The notes under the pieces are model-generated. The model saw only the letters and a program-made list of their open reading frames with translations, did no database searches and had not been told where the DNA came from. Shown here piece by piece: positions 14,530 to 22,386 of a stretch of DNA of 31,847 bases. Source of the DNA: Yinghuangia elevatio (GTDB lineage: Bacteria; Actinomycetota; Actinomycetes; Streptomycetales; Streptomycetaceae); the NCBI RefSeq assembly GCF_040649515.1, contig NZ_JBEZFP010000108.1:1-31847 (forward strand). The letters are read 5' to 3'. Every line of letters begins with the position of its first letter. Position 1 is the first letter of the stretch. Position numbers and translations under genes: made by a program.

Positions 14530-15544
14530 AGTACTGCTCGGTCTCCGCGAAGCCGTGGTCGTCCTCGTCGCCGAAGCTGTCGGCCGCGGCGGTCGGGTCG
14601 AATCCGGGCGGGCTGTCCTTGAGGGCCAGGCCCATGCCGGCCAGCTTCGCCTTGACCTCGTCGATGGACTTCGCACCGAAGTTGCGGATGTCCAGCAGGT
14701 CCGCCTCGCTGCGCGCGACCAGTTCACCCACGGTGTGGATGCCCTCGCGCTTGAGGCAGTTGTACGAGCGGACCGTGAGCTCGAGCTCCTCGATCGGCAG
14801 CGCCAGATCGGCGGCGAGCGCGGCGTCCGTCGGCGACGGGCCCATGTCGATGCCCTCGGCGTCGACGTTGAGCTCGCGCGCCAGGCCGAACAGCTCGACC
14901 AGCGTCTTGCCCGCCGAGGCCATCGCGTCGCGCGGACGCATCGACGGCTTGGTCTCGACGTCCACGATCAGCTTGTCGAAGTCCGTGCGCTGCTCGACAC
15001 GGGTGGCCTCGACCTTGTACGTGACCTTCATGACCGGCGAGTAGATCGAGTCGACCGGGATACGGCCGATCTCCTGGCCCGCCTGCTTGTTCTGCACCGC
15101 GGAGACGTAGCCGCGACCGCGCTCGACGGTCAGCTCCATCTCCAGCTTGCCCTTGGCGTTCAGCGTCGCCAGGACCAGCTCGGGGTTGTGCACCTCGACA
15201 CCGGCCGGGGGCGCGATGTCGCCGGCGGTGACCACACCCGGGCCCTGCTTGCGCAGGTACATCACGACGGGCTCGTCGTGCTCCGAGGAGACGACCAGCT
15301 GCTTGATGTTGAGGATGAGGTCGGTGACGTCCTCCTTGACGCCCGGCACGGTGGTGAACTCGTGCAGGACACCGTCGATACGGATGCTCGTGACGGCGGC
15401 ACCCGGGATCGAGGAGAGGAGCGTACGGCGCAGCGAGTTGCCGAGGGTGTAGCCGAAGCCCGGCTCCAGCGGCTCGATCACGAACCGGGACCGGAATTCG
15501 TCGACGACGTCCTCGGTCAGAGTGGGACGCTGTGCGATCAGCAT
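14528..15544 (-). CDS. rpoA: RNA polymerase alpha subunit
   Basis: A 338-residue subunit. The N-terminal assembly domain has FVIEPLEPGFGYTLGNSLRR and GAAVTSIRIDGVLHEF. A linker of acidic character follows around residue 235. The C-terminal DNA/activator-binding domain has PIEELELTVRSYNCLKREGI, then VGELVARSEADLLDIRNFGAKSI split over its helix-hairpin-helix. The tail ends AETEQY. The start MLIAQRPTLTEDVV is canonical. The stop codon lies in the third copy of a 16-bp tandem repeat. Confidence 0.98.
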   Translation of the reverse strand: MLIAQRPTLTEDVVDEFRSRFVIEPLEPGFGYTLGNSLRRTLLSSIPGAAVTSIRIDGVLHEFTTVPGVKEDVTDLILNIKQLVVSSEHDEPVVMYLRKQGPGVVTAGDIAPPAGVEVHNPELVLATLNAKGKLEMELTVERGRGYVSAVQNKQAGQEIGRIPVDSIYSPVMKVTYKVEATRVEQRTDFDKLIVDVETKPSMRPRDAMASAGKTLVELFGLARELNVDAEGIDMGPSPTDAALAADLALPIEELELTVRSYNCLKREGIHTVGELVARSEADLLDIRNFGAKSIDEVKAKLAGMGLALKDSPPGFDPTAAADSFGDEDDHGFAETEQY

Positions 15545-15595
15545 GGGATTCCTCCATGTCTTCGGTGCCCGCTATATGACACCGACGGCTATGGC

Positions 15596-15639
15596 AAGGG
15601 TACGGGCGGAACGGTAGGAAACCGTCCCGCCCGACCCTT
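15596..15639. promoter_or_regulatory. Long hairpin between rpsD and rpoA
   Basis: About 18 pairs with one mismatch and one bulge (15596-15615 with 15621-15639) and an AGGAA loop. On the plus strand it is followed by a T-run (to 15642), which fits an intrinsic terminator for antisense transcription; on the minus strand the U-tract is only part of the stem. It may act as a processing or attenuation point before rpoA. Confidence 0.55.
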
Positions 15640-15659
15640 TTTGTCGTCTCTACCCGGGA

Positions 15660-16286
15660 TTACTTGGAGTAGAGCTCGACGATGAGCTGCTCCTGCACCT
15701 GCGTGTCGATGACCTGACGCGCGGGCAGGGAGTGCACGAGGATCCGCATCTTGCCGGGGATGACCTCGAGCCACGCCGGAACCGGACGCTCGCCGGCCTC
15801 GGCGCGAGCGACCACGAAAGGGGTCAGCTCGACGGAGTCCTTGCGGACCTCGATGATGTCGTTCTCGCTGACGCGAGCCGACGGGATGTCGGTCTTGACG
15901 CCGTTGACCTGGATGTGGCCGTGGCGGACAAGCTGACGGGCGTGGTCACGCGACTTGGCGAAGCCCGCGCGGTAGACCACGTTGTCGAGACGCGACTCGA
16001 GGATGCGCAGCAGGTTCTCGCCGGTCTTGCCCTGCTTGCGGTTCGCCTCCTCGTAGTAGCCGCGGAACTGCTTCTCGAGGACGCCGTAGATGCGCGCGCA
16101 CTTCTGCTTCTCGCGCATCTGCAGCAGGTACTCGCTGTCCTTGGTACGGCCGCGGCCGTGCTCACCCGGCGGGTACGGCCGGATCTCGATCGGGCACTTC
16201 GGCCCTTCGCACTTGCTGCCCTTGAGGAACAGCTTCATCTTCTCGCGACGGCAGCGCTTGCAGTCAGCGCCGGTGTAACGCGCCAT
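15660..16286 (-). CDS. rpsD: 30S ribosomal protein S4
   Basis: A 208-residue S4 with the zinc-binding N-terminus: Cys9, Cys12, Cys26, Cys31 (CKRC and CEGPKC). The S4 RNA-binding domain is RLDNVVYRAGFAKSRDHARQ followed by HGHIQVNG. S4 nucleates 30S assembly and in other bacteria represses the alpha operon by binding its mRNA. It lies between rpsK and rpoA in the standard order. Confidence 0.97.
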   Translation of the reverse strand: MARYTGADCKRCRREKMKLFLKGSKCEGPKCPIEIRPYPPGEHGRGRTKDSEYLLQMREKQKCARIYGVLEKQFRGYYEEANRKQGKTGENLLRILESRLDNVVYRAGFAKSRDHARQLVRHGHIQVNGVKTDIPSARVSENDIIEVRKDSVELTPFVVARAEAGERPVPAWLEVIPGKMRILVHSLPARQVIDTQVQEQLIVELYSK

Positions 16287-16315
16287 GGTTCTCTAACTCC
16301 TACTCGGCTTCAGGC

Positions 16316-16717
16316 TCAGACGCGGCGGCGCTTGGGGGGGCGGCAGCCGTTGTGGGGCACGGGGGTGACGTCCTGGATGGACCCCACCTCGAGGCCGGTG
16401 GCCTGCAGCGAGCGAATGGCGGTCTCACGGCCCGAACCCGGGCCCTTGACGAAGACGTCGACCTTGCGCATGCCGTGCTCCTGGGCACGGCGGGCAGCCG
16501 ACTCGGCGGCCATCTGCGCGGCGAACGGGGTCGACTTACGCGAACCCTTGAAGCCCACGTGGCCCGCGGAGGCCCACGAGATCACATTGCCGTTCGGGTC
16601 GGTGATCGACACGATCGTGTTGTTGAACGTGCTCTTGATGTGGGCGTGCCCGTGAGCGACGTTCTTCTTTTCCTTGCGGCGCACCTTCTTGGCGCCGGTG
16701 CGGCTCTTGGGAGGCAT
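16316..16717 (-). CDS. rpsK: 30S ribosomal protein S11
   Basis: A 133-residue platform protein starting MPPKSRTGAKKVRRKEKKNV. Core motifs include HIKSTFNNTIVSITDPNGN, SWASAGHVGFKGSRKSTPFA and the conserved C-terminus VTPVPHNGCRPPKRRRV. It lies 29 nt before rpsD and 65 nt after rpsM. AGGAG stands about 12 nt upstream of the ATG. Confidence 0.97.
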   Translation of the reverse strand: MPPKSRTGAKKVRRKEKKNVAHGHAHIKSTFNNTIVSITDPNGNVISWASAGHVGFKGSRKSTPFAAQMAAESAARRAQEHGMRKVDVFVKGPGSGRETAIRSLQATGLEVGSIQDVTPVPHNGCRPPKRRRV

Positions 16718-16782
16718 CTGCTGGAAACTCCTGAGGTCGTCGGTCCGACTGAGCGGGGACCGTCATGATCCGGCTCGGCGGA

Positions 16783-17163
16783 CTACTTCTTGCCCGGCTT
16801 CTTCTTGCCGGCGATGGCGCGACGCGGGCCCTTGCGGGTACGCGCGTTGGTGTGCGTGCGCTGACCGCGGACCGGGAGACCGCGACGGTGGCGAAGGCCC
16901 TCGTAGCAGCCGATCTCGACCTTGCGGCGGATGTCGGCCTGGACCTCGCGGCGCAGGTCGCCCTCGACGCGGTAGTTGCCGTCGATCCAGTCGCGGAGCT
17001 TGACCAGCTCTTCTTCGGTCAGGTCGCGAACGCGCGTGTCCGGGTTGACGCCGGTGTTGCTCAGGGTCTCCAGCGCGCGGGTGCGACCGACGCCGAAGAT
17101 GTAGGTGAGTGCGACCTCGACCCGCTTTTCACGGGGCAGGTCTACGCCGACGAGGCGTGCCAT
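16783..17163 (-). CDS. rpsM: 30S ribosomal protein S13
   Basis: A 126-residue protein beginning MARLVGVDLPREKRVEVALT. The helix-two-turn-helix IFGVGRTRALE and the RGLPVRGQRTHTNARTRKG segment are canonical. The Lys-rich C-terminus reaches the P-site tRNA in known structures. It is separated from rpmJ by 212 nt. In that gap I see only one small hairpin (CCCCGG 17237-17242 with 17250-17255) and no gene. Confidence 0.97.
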   Translation of the reverse strand: MARLVGVDLPREKRVEVALTYIFGVGRTRALETLSNTGVNPDTRVRDLTEEELVKLRDWIDGNYRVEGDLRREVQADIRRKVEIGCYEGLRHRRGLPVRGQRTHTNARTRKGPRRAIAGKKKPGKK

Positions 17164-17375
17164 GTATGTGGCTCCTGGGTTCGTTGGAGGTCATGCGCAG
17201 CACCGGTCCGGAAGGGTCTCTCTCGGATCCTTCGGTCCCCGGCCTCCAACCGGGGGTGGCGTCCCGCGCCTACCTGCTGCGGGGGTCGGGTGCTACGACT
17301 ATTACGTGGTGCGTCGCGCGACGATCTCGTGCCGCGTGCGCGGTGCTCTGCCTGCCCGTGGGCGGCGGCCGGGGC

Positions 17376-17489
17376 TCAGCCCTGGCGCTGCTTGTGGCGC
17401 AGGTTCTCGCAGATCACCATGACCCGGCCGTGACGGCGGATCACCTTGCACTTGTCACAGATCTTCTTGACGCTCGGCTTGACCTTCAT
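17376..17489 (-). CDS. rpmJ: 50S ribosomal protein L36 (zinc-binding form)
   Basis: A 37-residue protein, MKVKPSVKKICDKCKVI at the start and HKQRQG at the end, translated directly from the complement. Cys11, Cys14, Cys27 and His32 form the zinc site, so this is the C+ form. It lies between infA and rpsM, as in other actinobacteria. Confidence 0.96.
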   Translation of the reverse strand: MKVKPSVKKICDKCKVIRRHGRVMVICENLRHKQRQG

Positions 17490-17589
17490 GATCTCTCCGG
17501 TACGTGCTGACAAGGGCACCCGAAGGCACCCTCATCGCCGAGGCGGTTATCGGTTCGCCCGACACGTCCGCGTGGACGCGGGGGCTCGC

Positions 17590-17811
17590 CTACTTGTAGC
17601 GGTAGACGATTCGGCCGCGGGTCAGGTCGTACGGGCTCAGCTCGACGACAACCCGGTCGTCCGGAAGGATCCGGATGTAGTGCATCCGCATCTTCCCGCT
17701 GATGTGCGCGAGGACCTTGTGCCCGTTCTGCAGCTCGACGCGAAACATGGCGTTGGGGAGAGACTCGATGACAGTGCCCTCGATCTCAATGGCCCCTTGC
17801 TTCTTGGGCAT
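17590..17811 (-). CDS. infA: Translation initiation factor IF-1
   Basis: A 73-residue OB-fold protein beginning MPKKQGAIEIEGTVIESLPN, with FRVELQNGHKVLAHISGKMR and ILPDDRVVVELSPYDLTRGR. It occupies the ribosomal A site during initiation. GGAGG lies 2-3 nt from the ATG (CGGAGGAC-ATG). It is the first gene of the alpha block after a 208-bp non-coding gap. Confidence 0.98.
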   Translation of the reverse strand: MPKKQGAIEIEGTVIESLPNAMFRVELQNGHKVLAHISGKMRMHYIRILPDDRVVVELSPYDLTRGRIVYRYK

Positions 17812-18019
17812 GTCCTCCGCGTTTCATCTACTCGGGAATCATCTACCGTTGGCTGCCTGCTTCACCTCAGGCCACGCTCGCGCACGGTCACAGGTGACCG
17901 GTCAGTCGGAGACGTGACAAAAAGCGGCTACAGATAAGCCGACGAGTCAGTCTAAGGCACGCACCCACCAGATGGGAAACCGGGGCGGCGGACCTTACCG
18001 CATAGGCGGACTTCTGCCG
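17812..18019 (-). promoter_or_regulatory. Upstream region of infA operon
   Basis: A 208-bp gap that likely holds the infA-rpmJ-rpsM-rpsK-rpsD-rpoA-rplQ promoter. TAGACT on the minus strand (near 17950) is a fair -10, with a weak TTCCCA 18 bp upstream. TTGTCA lies nearer infA but lacks a matching -10. No riboswitch or strong hairpin is recognised. Confidence 0.35.
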
Positions 18020-18397
18020 TCAACTGTACGCCCCCGCCACGGCCACCAGGACCACAAGGACCAGCAGCAGCAGCACCCCCGCGCACCCTCCGGCCCGCCG
18101 GCTCCCGGCCGCGGAGTCCGTACCGGCCCCGGCGGACACCGCAGAAGCCTCCGGCCCGGCTCCCCCGCCGGTACGCGTCTCCTCCGCGTCGTCGCGGCGA
18201 CCCGGCAGGTCGCGCAGCACCGCGTCCAGCTCCCCCGCGGTCGCCGCGGCCCGCACCCGGCGCAGCCGCGTCTGGTAATCGCCCAACGACAGGTCGCCCG
18301 AGGCCATGCGCTCGCGCAGGACCCCCGAGACCCGCTCCCGGTCCGCGGCCGTGACCGGCCGCGCGGCGTCGCTCCCGGTACCCCCGGCGTTCTCCAT
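18020..18397 (-). CDS. DUF1707 domain small membrane protein
   Basis: 125 residues. The DUF1707 (SHOCT-like) domain covers about 14-66: PVTAADRERVSGVLRERMAS, then GDLSLGDYQTRLRRVRAAAT and GELDAVLRDLPGR. A polar Gly/Ala linker leads to a single C-terminal hydrophobic helix (about 104-123, GCAGVLLLLVLVVLVAVAGA), so the domain faces the cytoplasm on a tail anchor. The family is found in actinobacteria; its function is unknown. It lies between map and infA, separated from map by a strong hairpin and 208 bp from infA. The ATG at 18397 follows a G-rich stretch. Confidence 0.82.
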   Translation of the reverse strand: MENAGGTGSDAARPVTAADRERVSGVLRERMASGDLSLGDYQTRLRRVRAAATAGELDAVLRDLPGRRDDAEETRTGGGAGPEASAVSAGAGTDSAAGSRRAGGCAGVLLLLVLVVLVAVAGAYS

Positions 18398-18424
18398 GCC
18401 CCCAGCGTAGAGACCGCGAAGACG

Positions 18425-18461
18425 GCGGGGCGGCACCGACGTCCCGACGGCACCGCCCCGC
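18425..18461 (-). terminator. Terminator after map
   Basis: 18425-18438 pairs with 18448-18461. On the minus-strand RNA all 14 pairs form (two as G-U); on the plus strand the same two positions are mismatches, so the structure is built for the map transcript. No U-tract follows. Confidence 0.7.
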
Positions 18462-18474
18462 GTCGCCGTGCACG

Positions 18475-19266
18475 CTACGCCGGCAGGCTGGTGAGGACGA
18501 CCGGGCCGTCCTCGGTCACCGCGATGGAGTGCTCCCAGTGCGCGGCGAAGCCGCCCGCGGTGGTCTTCACCGTCCACTCGTCCGGCATCGTGTACGTCCC
18601 CGGCTTGCCGAGCGTCACCATCGGCTCGATCGCCAGGCACACGCCGGGCAGCAATTCGGGGCCCTGTCCCGGGCGGCCGTAGTTGAGGATGTGCGGCTCC
18701 TGGTGCATCTCGGTGCCGATGCCGTGGCCGCCGTAGTCCTCGACGATGCCGTACTGCCCGCCCGAGGCGGGGGTGTTGGCGCGGATGGCCTGCTCGACCG
18801 CGTGGCTGATGTCGGTGAGGCGCCCGCCGGGCTTGGCCGCCGCGATGCCGGCCCACATCGACTCCTCGCACACCCGGCTCAGCTCGGCGAGTTCGTCGGG
18901 GACCGCGCCGACCGCGACGGTGATCGCCGAGTCGCCGTGCCAGCCGTTGAGAATGGCGCCGCAGTCGATCGAGATGAGGTCGCCCTCGCGCAGCGGGGTG
19001 TCGTCCGGGATACCGTGCACCACCACGTCGTTGACCGAGGCGCAGATCGACGCGGGGAACCCGTGGTAGCCCTTGAACGACGGGATCGCGCCCGCCTCGC
19101 GGATGGCGCGCTCGGCGAGCGCGTCCAGCTCGCGGGTGCTGGTCCCGGGGACCGCGGCGTCCCGGAGCTTCGCGAGAGTCGTCGCGACCACCGCACCCGC
19201 CAGCCGCATCTTCTCGATCTGCTCGGGGGTCTTGCGGTCGATCTTGTTGCGCCGCCTCTTGATCAC
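18475..19266 (-). CDS. map: Type I methionine aminopeptidase
   Basis: A 263-residue enzyme removing initiator methionine from nascent proteins. His84 (VVVHGIP) and the metal ligands Asp101 (SIDCGA), Asp112 (GDSAIT), His181 (GGHGIG), Glu214 (AIEPM) and Glu252 (AVTEDG) are all present. The GTG at 19266 is chosen because GGAAGGA lies upstream; an in-frame GTG at 19341 would add 25 polar residues without a ribosome site. It is the last gene of the secY-adk-map group, 227 nt from adk. Confidence 0.95.
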   Translation of the reverse strand: MIKRRRNKIDRKTPEQIEKMRLAGAVVATTLAKLRDAAVPGTSTRELDALAERAIREAGAIPSFKGYHGFPASICASVNDVVVHGIPDDTPLREGDLISIDCGAILNGWHGDSAITVAVGAVPDELAELSRVCEESMWAGIAAAKPGGRLTDISHAVEQAIRANTPASGGQYGIVEDYGGHGIGTEMHQEPHILNYGRPGQGPELLPGVCLAIEPMVTLGKPGTYTMPDEWTVKTTAGGFAAHWEHSIAVTEDGPVVLTSLPA

Positions 19267-19411
19267 CGGCTTGTCGTCCTTCCGCGCCGTCTCGGCGTCG
19301 TCGTCGGCCCGGGCGGGTCGTCCCGGACATCTGAGTTCCACTGGTGCCGCGCGACCCGTGCGCGGCGCGTACCCCGCCCGTACCCCGCGCGCACCTGCCG
19401 GGGAACACGAA

Positions 19412-19446
19412 CATGGGCGACCCGGTGAGTACCCGGATCGCCCATG
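19412..19446 (-). terminator. Hairpin between adk and map
   Basis: 19412-19420 pairs with 19438-19446 (9 bp), then an inner stem including a G-U pair that exists only on the minus-strand RNA. No U-tract follows. It is a candidate attenuator reducing map relative to secY-adk. Confidence 0.6.
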
Positions 19447-19493
19447 CCGCTCAAACGGTCGTGCTGGTGCCGCGCTGTACCGCTCGGTTCCGG

Positions 19494-20153
19494 TCAGCCG
19501 TCCTGCCGGAAGTCCTTAAGCGCGTTCTTGGCGCGCTCGGTGACGTCCGCCACCCGGCCCAGCGCGTCGATGACCACGAGGATGCCCTGTTCGGAGTAGT
19601 AGCCGATCAACGGCTCGGTCTGCTCCTTGAAGACGTCGAGGCGGTGCTTCACCGTCTCCTCGCGGTCGTCCTCACGCTGGTACAGCTCGCTGCCGCACTC
19701 GTCGCAGATCCCCTCGACCTTGGGCCGGTCGAAGAAGACGTGGCAGACATGCCCGTTGGCACGGCACTGCCGGCGCCCGGACAGCCGCTGGATGATCTCC
19801 TTCGACGGGACGTCGAGTTCCAGGACCGCGTCGAGCTTGGTGCCGTGCTCGGCCAATATCTCGTCGAGCACCTTGGCCTGCGCCGTGTTGCGGGGAAAGC
19901 CGTCGAGCAGGAAGCCCTCGGCGGCGTCGGGCTGCGCGAGGCGGTCCCGGACCATGCCGATGGTGACTTCGTCGGGGACGAGGTTGCCCGCGTCCATGAA
20001 CTTCTTGGCTTCGATGCCCAGAGGGGTCTTCTGGGCCACGTTGCTGCGGAAGAGATCGCCCGTCGAGATCGCGGGGATCGACAGGTCTTCGGCGATGTAC
20101 TGGGCCTGGGTTCCCTTACCCGCGCCGGGGGGGCCCACGAGAACGATACGCAT
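19494..20153 (-). CDS. adk: Adenylate kinase
   Basis: A 219-residue long-form enzyme for ATP + AMP to 2 ADP. The P-loop is GPPGAGKGT (8-16). AMP site motifs are STGDLFR and GFLLDGFPRN. The LID (about 127-160) carries Cys130, Cys137, Cys150 and Cys153, so a zinc-type LID is likely, though the second Cys is not at the usual C-x-x-C position. Its ATG directly abuts the secY TAA, implying translational coupling. Confidence 0.97.
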   Translation of the reverse strand: MRIVLVGPPGAGKGTQAQYIAEDLSIPAISTGDLFRSNVAQKTPLGIEAKKFMDAGNLVPDEVTIGMVRDRLAQPDAAEGFLLDGFPRNTAQAKVLDEILAEHGTKLDAVLELDVPSKEIIQRLSGRRQCRANGHVCHVFFDRPKVEGICDECGSELYQREDDREETVKHRLDVFKEQTEPLIGYYSEQGILVVIDALGRVADVTERAKNALKDFRQDG

Positions 20154-21476
20154 TTAGCGGAGGAAGCCTTCGTAGTTGCGCTGCTGGAGCTGGCTCTCGA
20201 TCTGCTTCACGGTTTCCAGACCCACTCCCACGATGATCAGGATGCTCGTGCCGCCGAACGGGAAGTTGTTGGTGGCGTTGAACAGCACGAGCGCGATCAT
20301 GGGTACGAGCGCGATCATGCCCAGGTAGAGCGATCCGGGCCAGGTGATCCGGGTGAGGATGTAGTTCAGGTACTCCGCAGTCGGTCTGCCGGCGCGGATG
20401 CCCGGGATGAAACCACCATACTTCTTCATGTTGTCGGCAACTTCTTCGGGGTTGAACGTGATCGCCACATAGAAGAAGGCGAAGAACACGATCAAGAGGA
20501 AGTACGTCGCCATGTAAAGCGGGTGGTCACCCTGCACGAAGTTCTTCTGGATCCACAGCGCCCAGCCCGAGTCGCTCCCGCTGAACTGCGCGATGAGCGC
20601 GGGAATGTAGAGCAGCGACGAGGCGAAGATCACGGGGATGATGCCCGCCTGGTTCACCTTGAGCGGGATGTACGTGGACGTTCCGCCGTACGCGCGCCGC
20701 CCGATCATCCGCTTGGCGTACTGCACCGGGATCCGGCGCTGCGCCTGCTCGACGAACACCACCAGGCCGACCATCAGCAGGCCCACCGCGATGACCGTGA
20801 AGAAGGCCACCCAGCCGCCGCCCAGCGTGCCGGTCTGCTTGATGTTCCACAGCGCCGCCGGGAAGCCGGCCGCCACCGAGACGAACATCAGGATGGACAT
20901 GCCGTTGCCGATGCCGCGGTCGGTCACCAGCTCGCCCAGCCACATGATCACCGAGGTGCCGGCGGTCATGACCGCGACCATCACCAGGATCCGGAACAGG
21001 CTCTGGTCCGGCACGATCTGGTCGGGCTGGCACTCGCCGCCGCCCGCGCCGCTGAACAGCGAGCCGCTGCGGGCGGTCGCGACCAGCGCGGTCGACTGGA
21101 GGATCGCCAGCGCGATGGTGAGGTAGCGGGTGTACTGCGTGATCTTCGCGGTGCCGGACTGGCCCTCCTTCTTGAGGGCTTCCAGGCGCGGGATCACGAC
21201 GGTCAGCAGCTGCAGGATGATGCTCGCCGTGATGTACGGCATGATCCCGAGCGCGAAGATCGTGAGTTGCAGCAGCGCGCCGCCACTGAACATGTTCACC
21301 AGGCCGAAGAGGCCGCCCTGGTCCGCCTCGTCGACACACTTGCGGACCATCTGGAAGGACACGCCTGGGACCGGGATGTGCGACCCGATCCGGAACAGGA
21401 CGATGATCCCCAGCGTGAAGAGCAGCTTCTTGCGCAGGTCGGGCGTGCGGAACGCCCGGGCGAACGCGGTGAGCAC
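20154..21476 (-). CDS. secY: Preprotein translocase subunit SecY
   Basis: A 440-residue integral membrane protein with about ten hydrophobic helices, the channel of the Sec machinery. Recognisable segments are RTPDLRKKLLFTLGII at the N-terminus, GSHIPVPGV, GIMPYITASIILQLL, ERGIGNG-type loop LVTDRGIGNGMSI, VNQAGIIPVIFASS and PGIRAGRPTAEYL. The GTG start follows AGGAGG. It is preceded by a 273-bp gap with a strong hairpin, so it may have its own promoter, and is coupled to adk. Confidence 0.97.
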   Translation of the reverse strand: MLTAFARAFRTPDLRKKLLFTLGIIVLFRIGSHIPVPGVSFQMVRKCVDEADQGGLFGLVNMFSGGALLQLTIFALGIMPYITASIILQLLTVVIPRLEALKKEGQSGTAKITQYTRYLTIALAILQSTALVATARSGSLFSGAGGGECQPDQIVPDQSLFRILVMVAVMTAGTSVIMWLGELVTDRGIGNGMSILMFVSVAAGFPAALWNIKQTGTLGGGWVAFFTVIAVGLLMVGLVVFVEQAQRRIPVQYAKRMIGRRAYGGTSTYIPLKVNQAGIIPVIFASSLLYIPALIAQFSGSDSGWALWIQKNFVQGDHPLYMATYFLLIVFFAFFYVAITFNPEEVADNMKKYGGFIPGIRAGRPTAEYLNYILTRITWPGSLYLGMIALVPMIALVLFNATNNFPFGGTSILIIVGVGLETVKQIESQLQQRNYEGFLR

Positions 21477-21694
21477 ACTGCCTCCTGCGCCTCACCCGTC
21501 TGGGGCGAGTCGTTTGATCGATCGGTCCCGTGGAGTACGGGCCGGTCCCTTATTGGAACCTCACGGACAATAACAGCGTCGGCACGCGGAAAGTTCGCAC
21601 GGACCGGGAGATTTGCTGTGCGGACGTGGACTCGACATCCCGCCGTCCCGCACCGGCATCCCTACGGTGCTCGCGCGGCCTGGCCGCATACGAC
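21477..21694 (-). promoter_or_regulatory. secY upstream region
   Basis: This gap is locally AT-richer around 21550-21590. TATTGT on the minus strand could be a -10, but no TTG-type -35 fits. A separate secY-adk promoter is likely from the spacing, but not proven by motif. Confidence 0.3.
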
Positions 21695-21732
21695 GCAGGG
21701 GCGCCACCACCTTACCGGTGTGGCGCCCCTGC
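21695..21732 (-). terminator. Hairpin after rplO
   Basis: A perfect 13-bp stem (21695-21707 with 21720-21732) 18 nt after the rplO stop, without a U-tract. It probably ends or attenuates the spc ribosomal transcript before secY. Confidence 0.7.
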
Positions 21733-21749
21733 CAAGAAGCCGTCGGCTC

Positions 21750-22202
21750 TCAGACCTCGTCGGCCGAGCCGCCGGCCGCCGCGATCTTCTCCTTCGCGGA
21801 GCCGGAGAAGGCGTGCACCTTCACCCGGACCGCGACCGAGATCTCGCCCTGGCCGAGCACCTTGACCGGCTGGTTCTTGCGAACCGCACCCTTGGCCACG
21901 AGGTCGTCGACGGTCACGTCGCCGCCATCGGGGTACAGGGCGCCGAGCTTGTCCAGGTTCACGACCTGGTACTCGGTCCGGAACGGGTTCTTGAAGCCCT
22001 TGAGCTTGGGCAGCCGCATGTGCAGCGGCATCTGCCCACCCTCGAAGCGGGCCGGCACCTGGTAGCGGGCCTTGGTGCCCTTGGTGCCGCGACCGGCGGT
22101 CTTGCCCTTCGACGCCTCACCGCGACCCACCCGGGTCTTCGCGGTCTTGGCACCGGGAGCAGGCCGCAGGTGGTGCACCTTCAGCGGGTTCTCAGCACCC
22201 AT
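21750..22202 (-). CDS. rplO: 50S ribosomal protein L15
   Basis: A 150-residue protein beginning MGAENPLKVHHLRPAPGAKT with the glycine-rich VGRGEASKGKTAGRGTKG segment, and GGQMPLHMRLPKLKGFKNPF in the middle. It starts 1 nt after the rpmD stop and is the last ribosomal gene of the spc block. Confidence 0.97.
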   Translation of the reverse strand: MGAENPLKVHHLRPAPGAKTAKTRVGRGEASKGKTAGRGTKGTKARYQVPARFEGGQMPLHMRLPKLKGFKNPFRTEYQVVNLDKLGALYPDGGDVTVDDLVAKGAVRKNQPVKVLGQGEISVAVRVKVHAFSGSAKEKIAAAGGSADEV

Positions 22203-22203
22203 T

Positions 22204-22386
22204 TCAGTCCACCTCCTCGACGGTGACGAGATGCGACACCGTGAAAATCATGCCGCGGATCTCCGGACGGTCCTCCTTGACGACCACGTCGTGGACGCGC
22301 TTGAGGCCGAGCGAACGGAGGGTGTCGCGCTGGTTCTGCTTGCAGCCGATCTTGGACCGGGTCTGCGTGACCTTGAGACGTGCCAT
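22204..22386 (-). CDS. rpmD: 50S ribosomal protein L30
   Basis: A 60-residue protein, MARLKVTQTRSKIGCKQNQR at the start, with LRSLGLKRVHDVVVKED typical of the family. Its ATG overlaps the rpsE stop as TGATG, so the two are translationally coupled. Confidence 0.96.
   Translation of the reverse strand: MARLKVTQTRSKIGCKQNQRDTLRSLGLKRVHDVVVKEDRPEIRGMIFTVSHLVTVEEVD

Noticed and set aside
19344..22226. A 960-codon plus-strand open frame across adk, secY and rplO
   Set aside because: Low-complexity antisense frame over three certain genes and their non-coding gaps; no ribosome site or domain.
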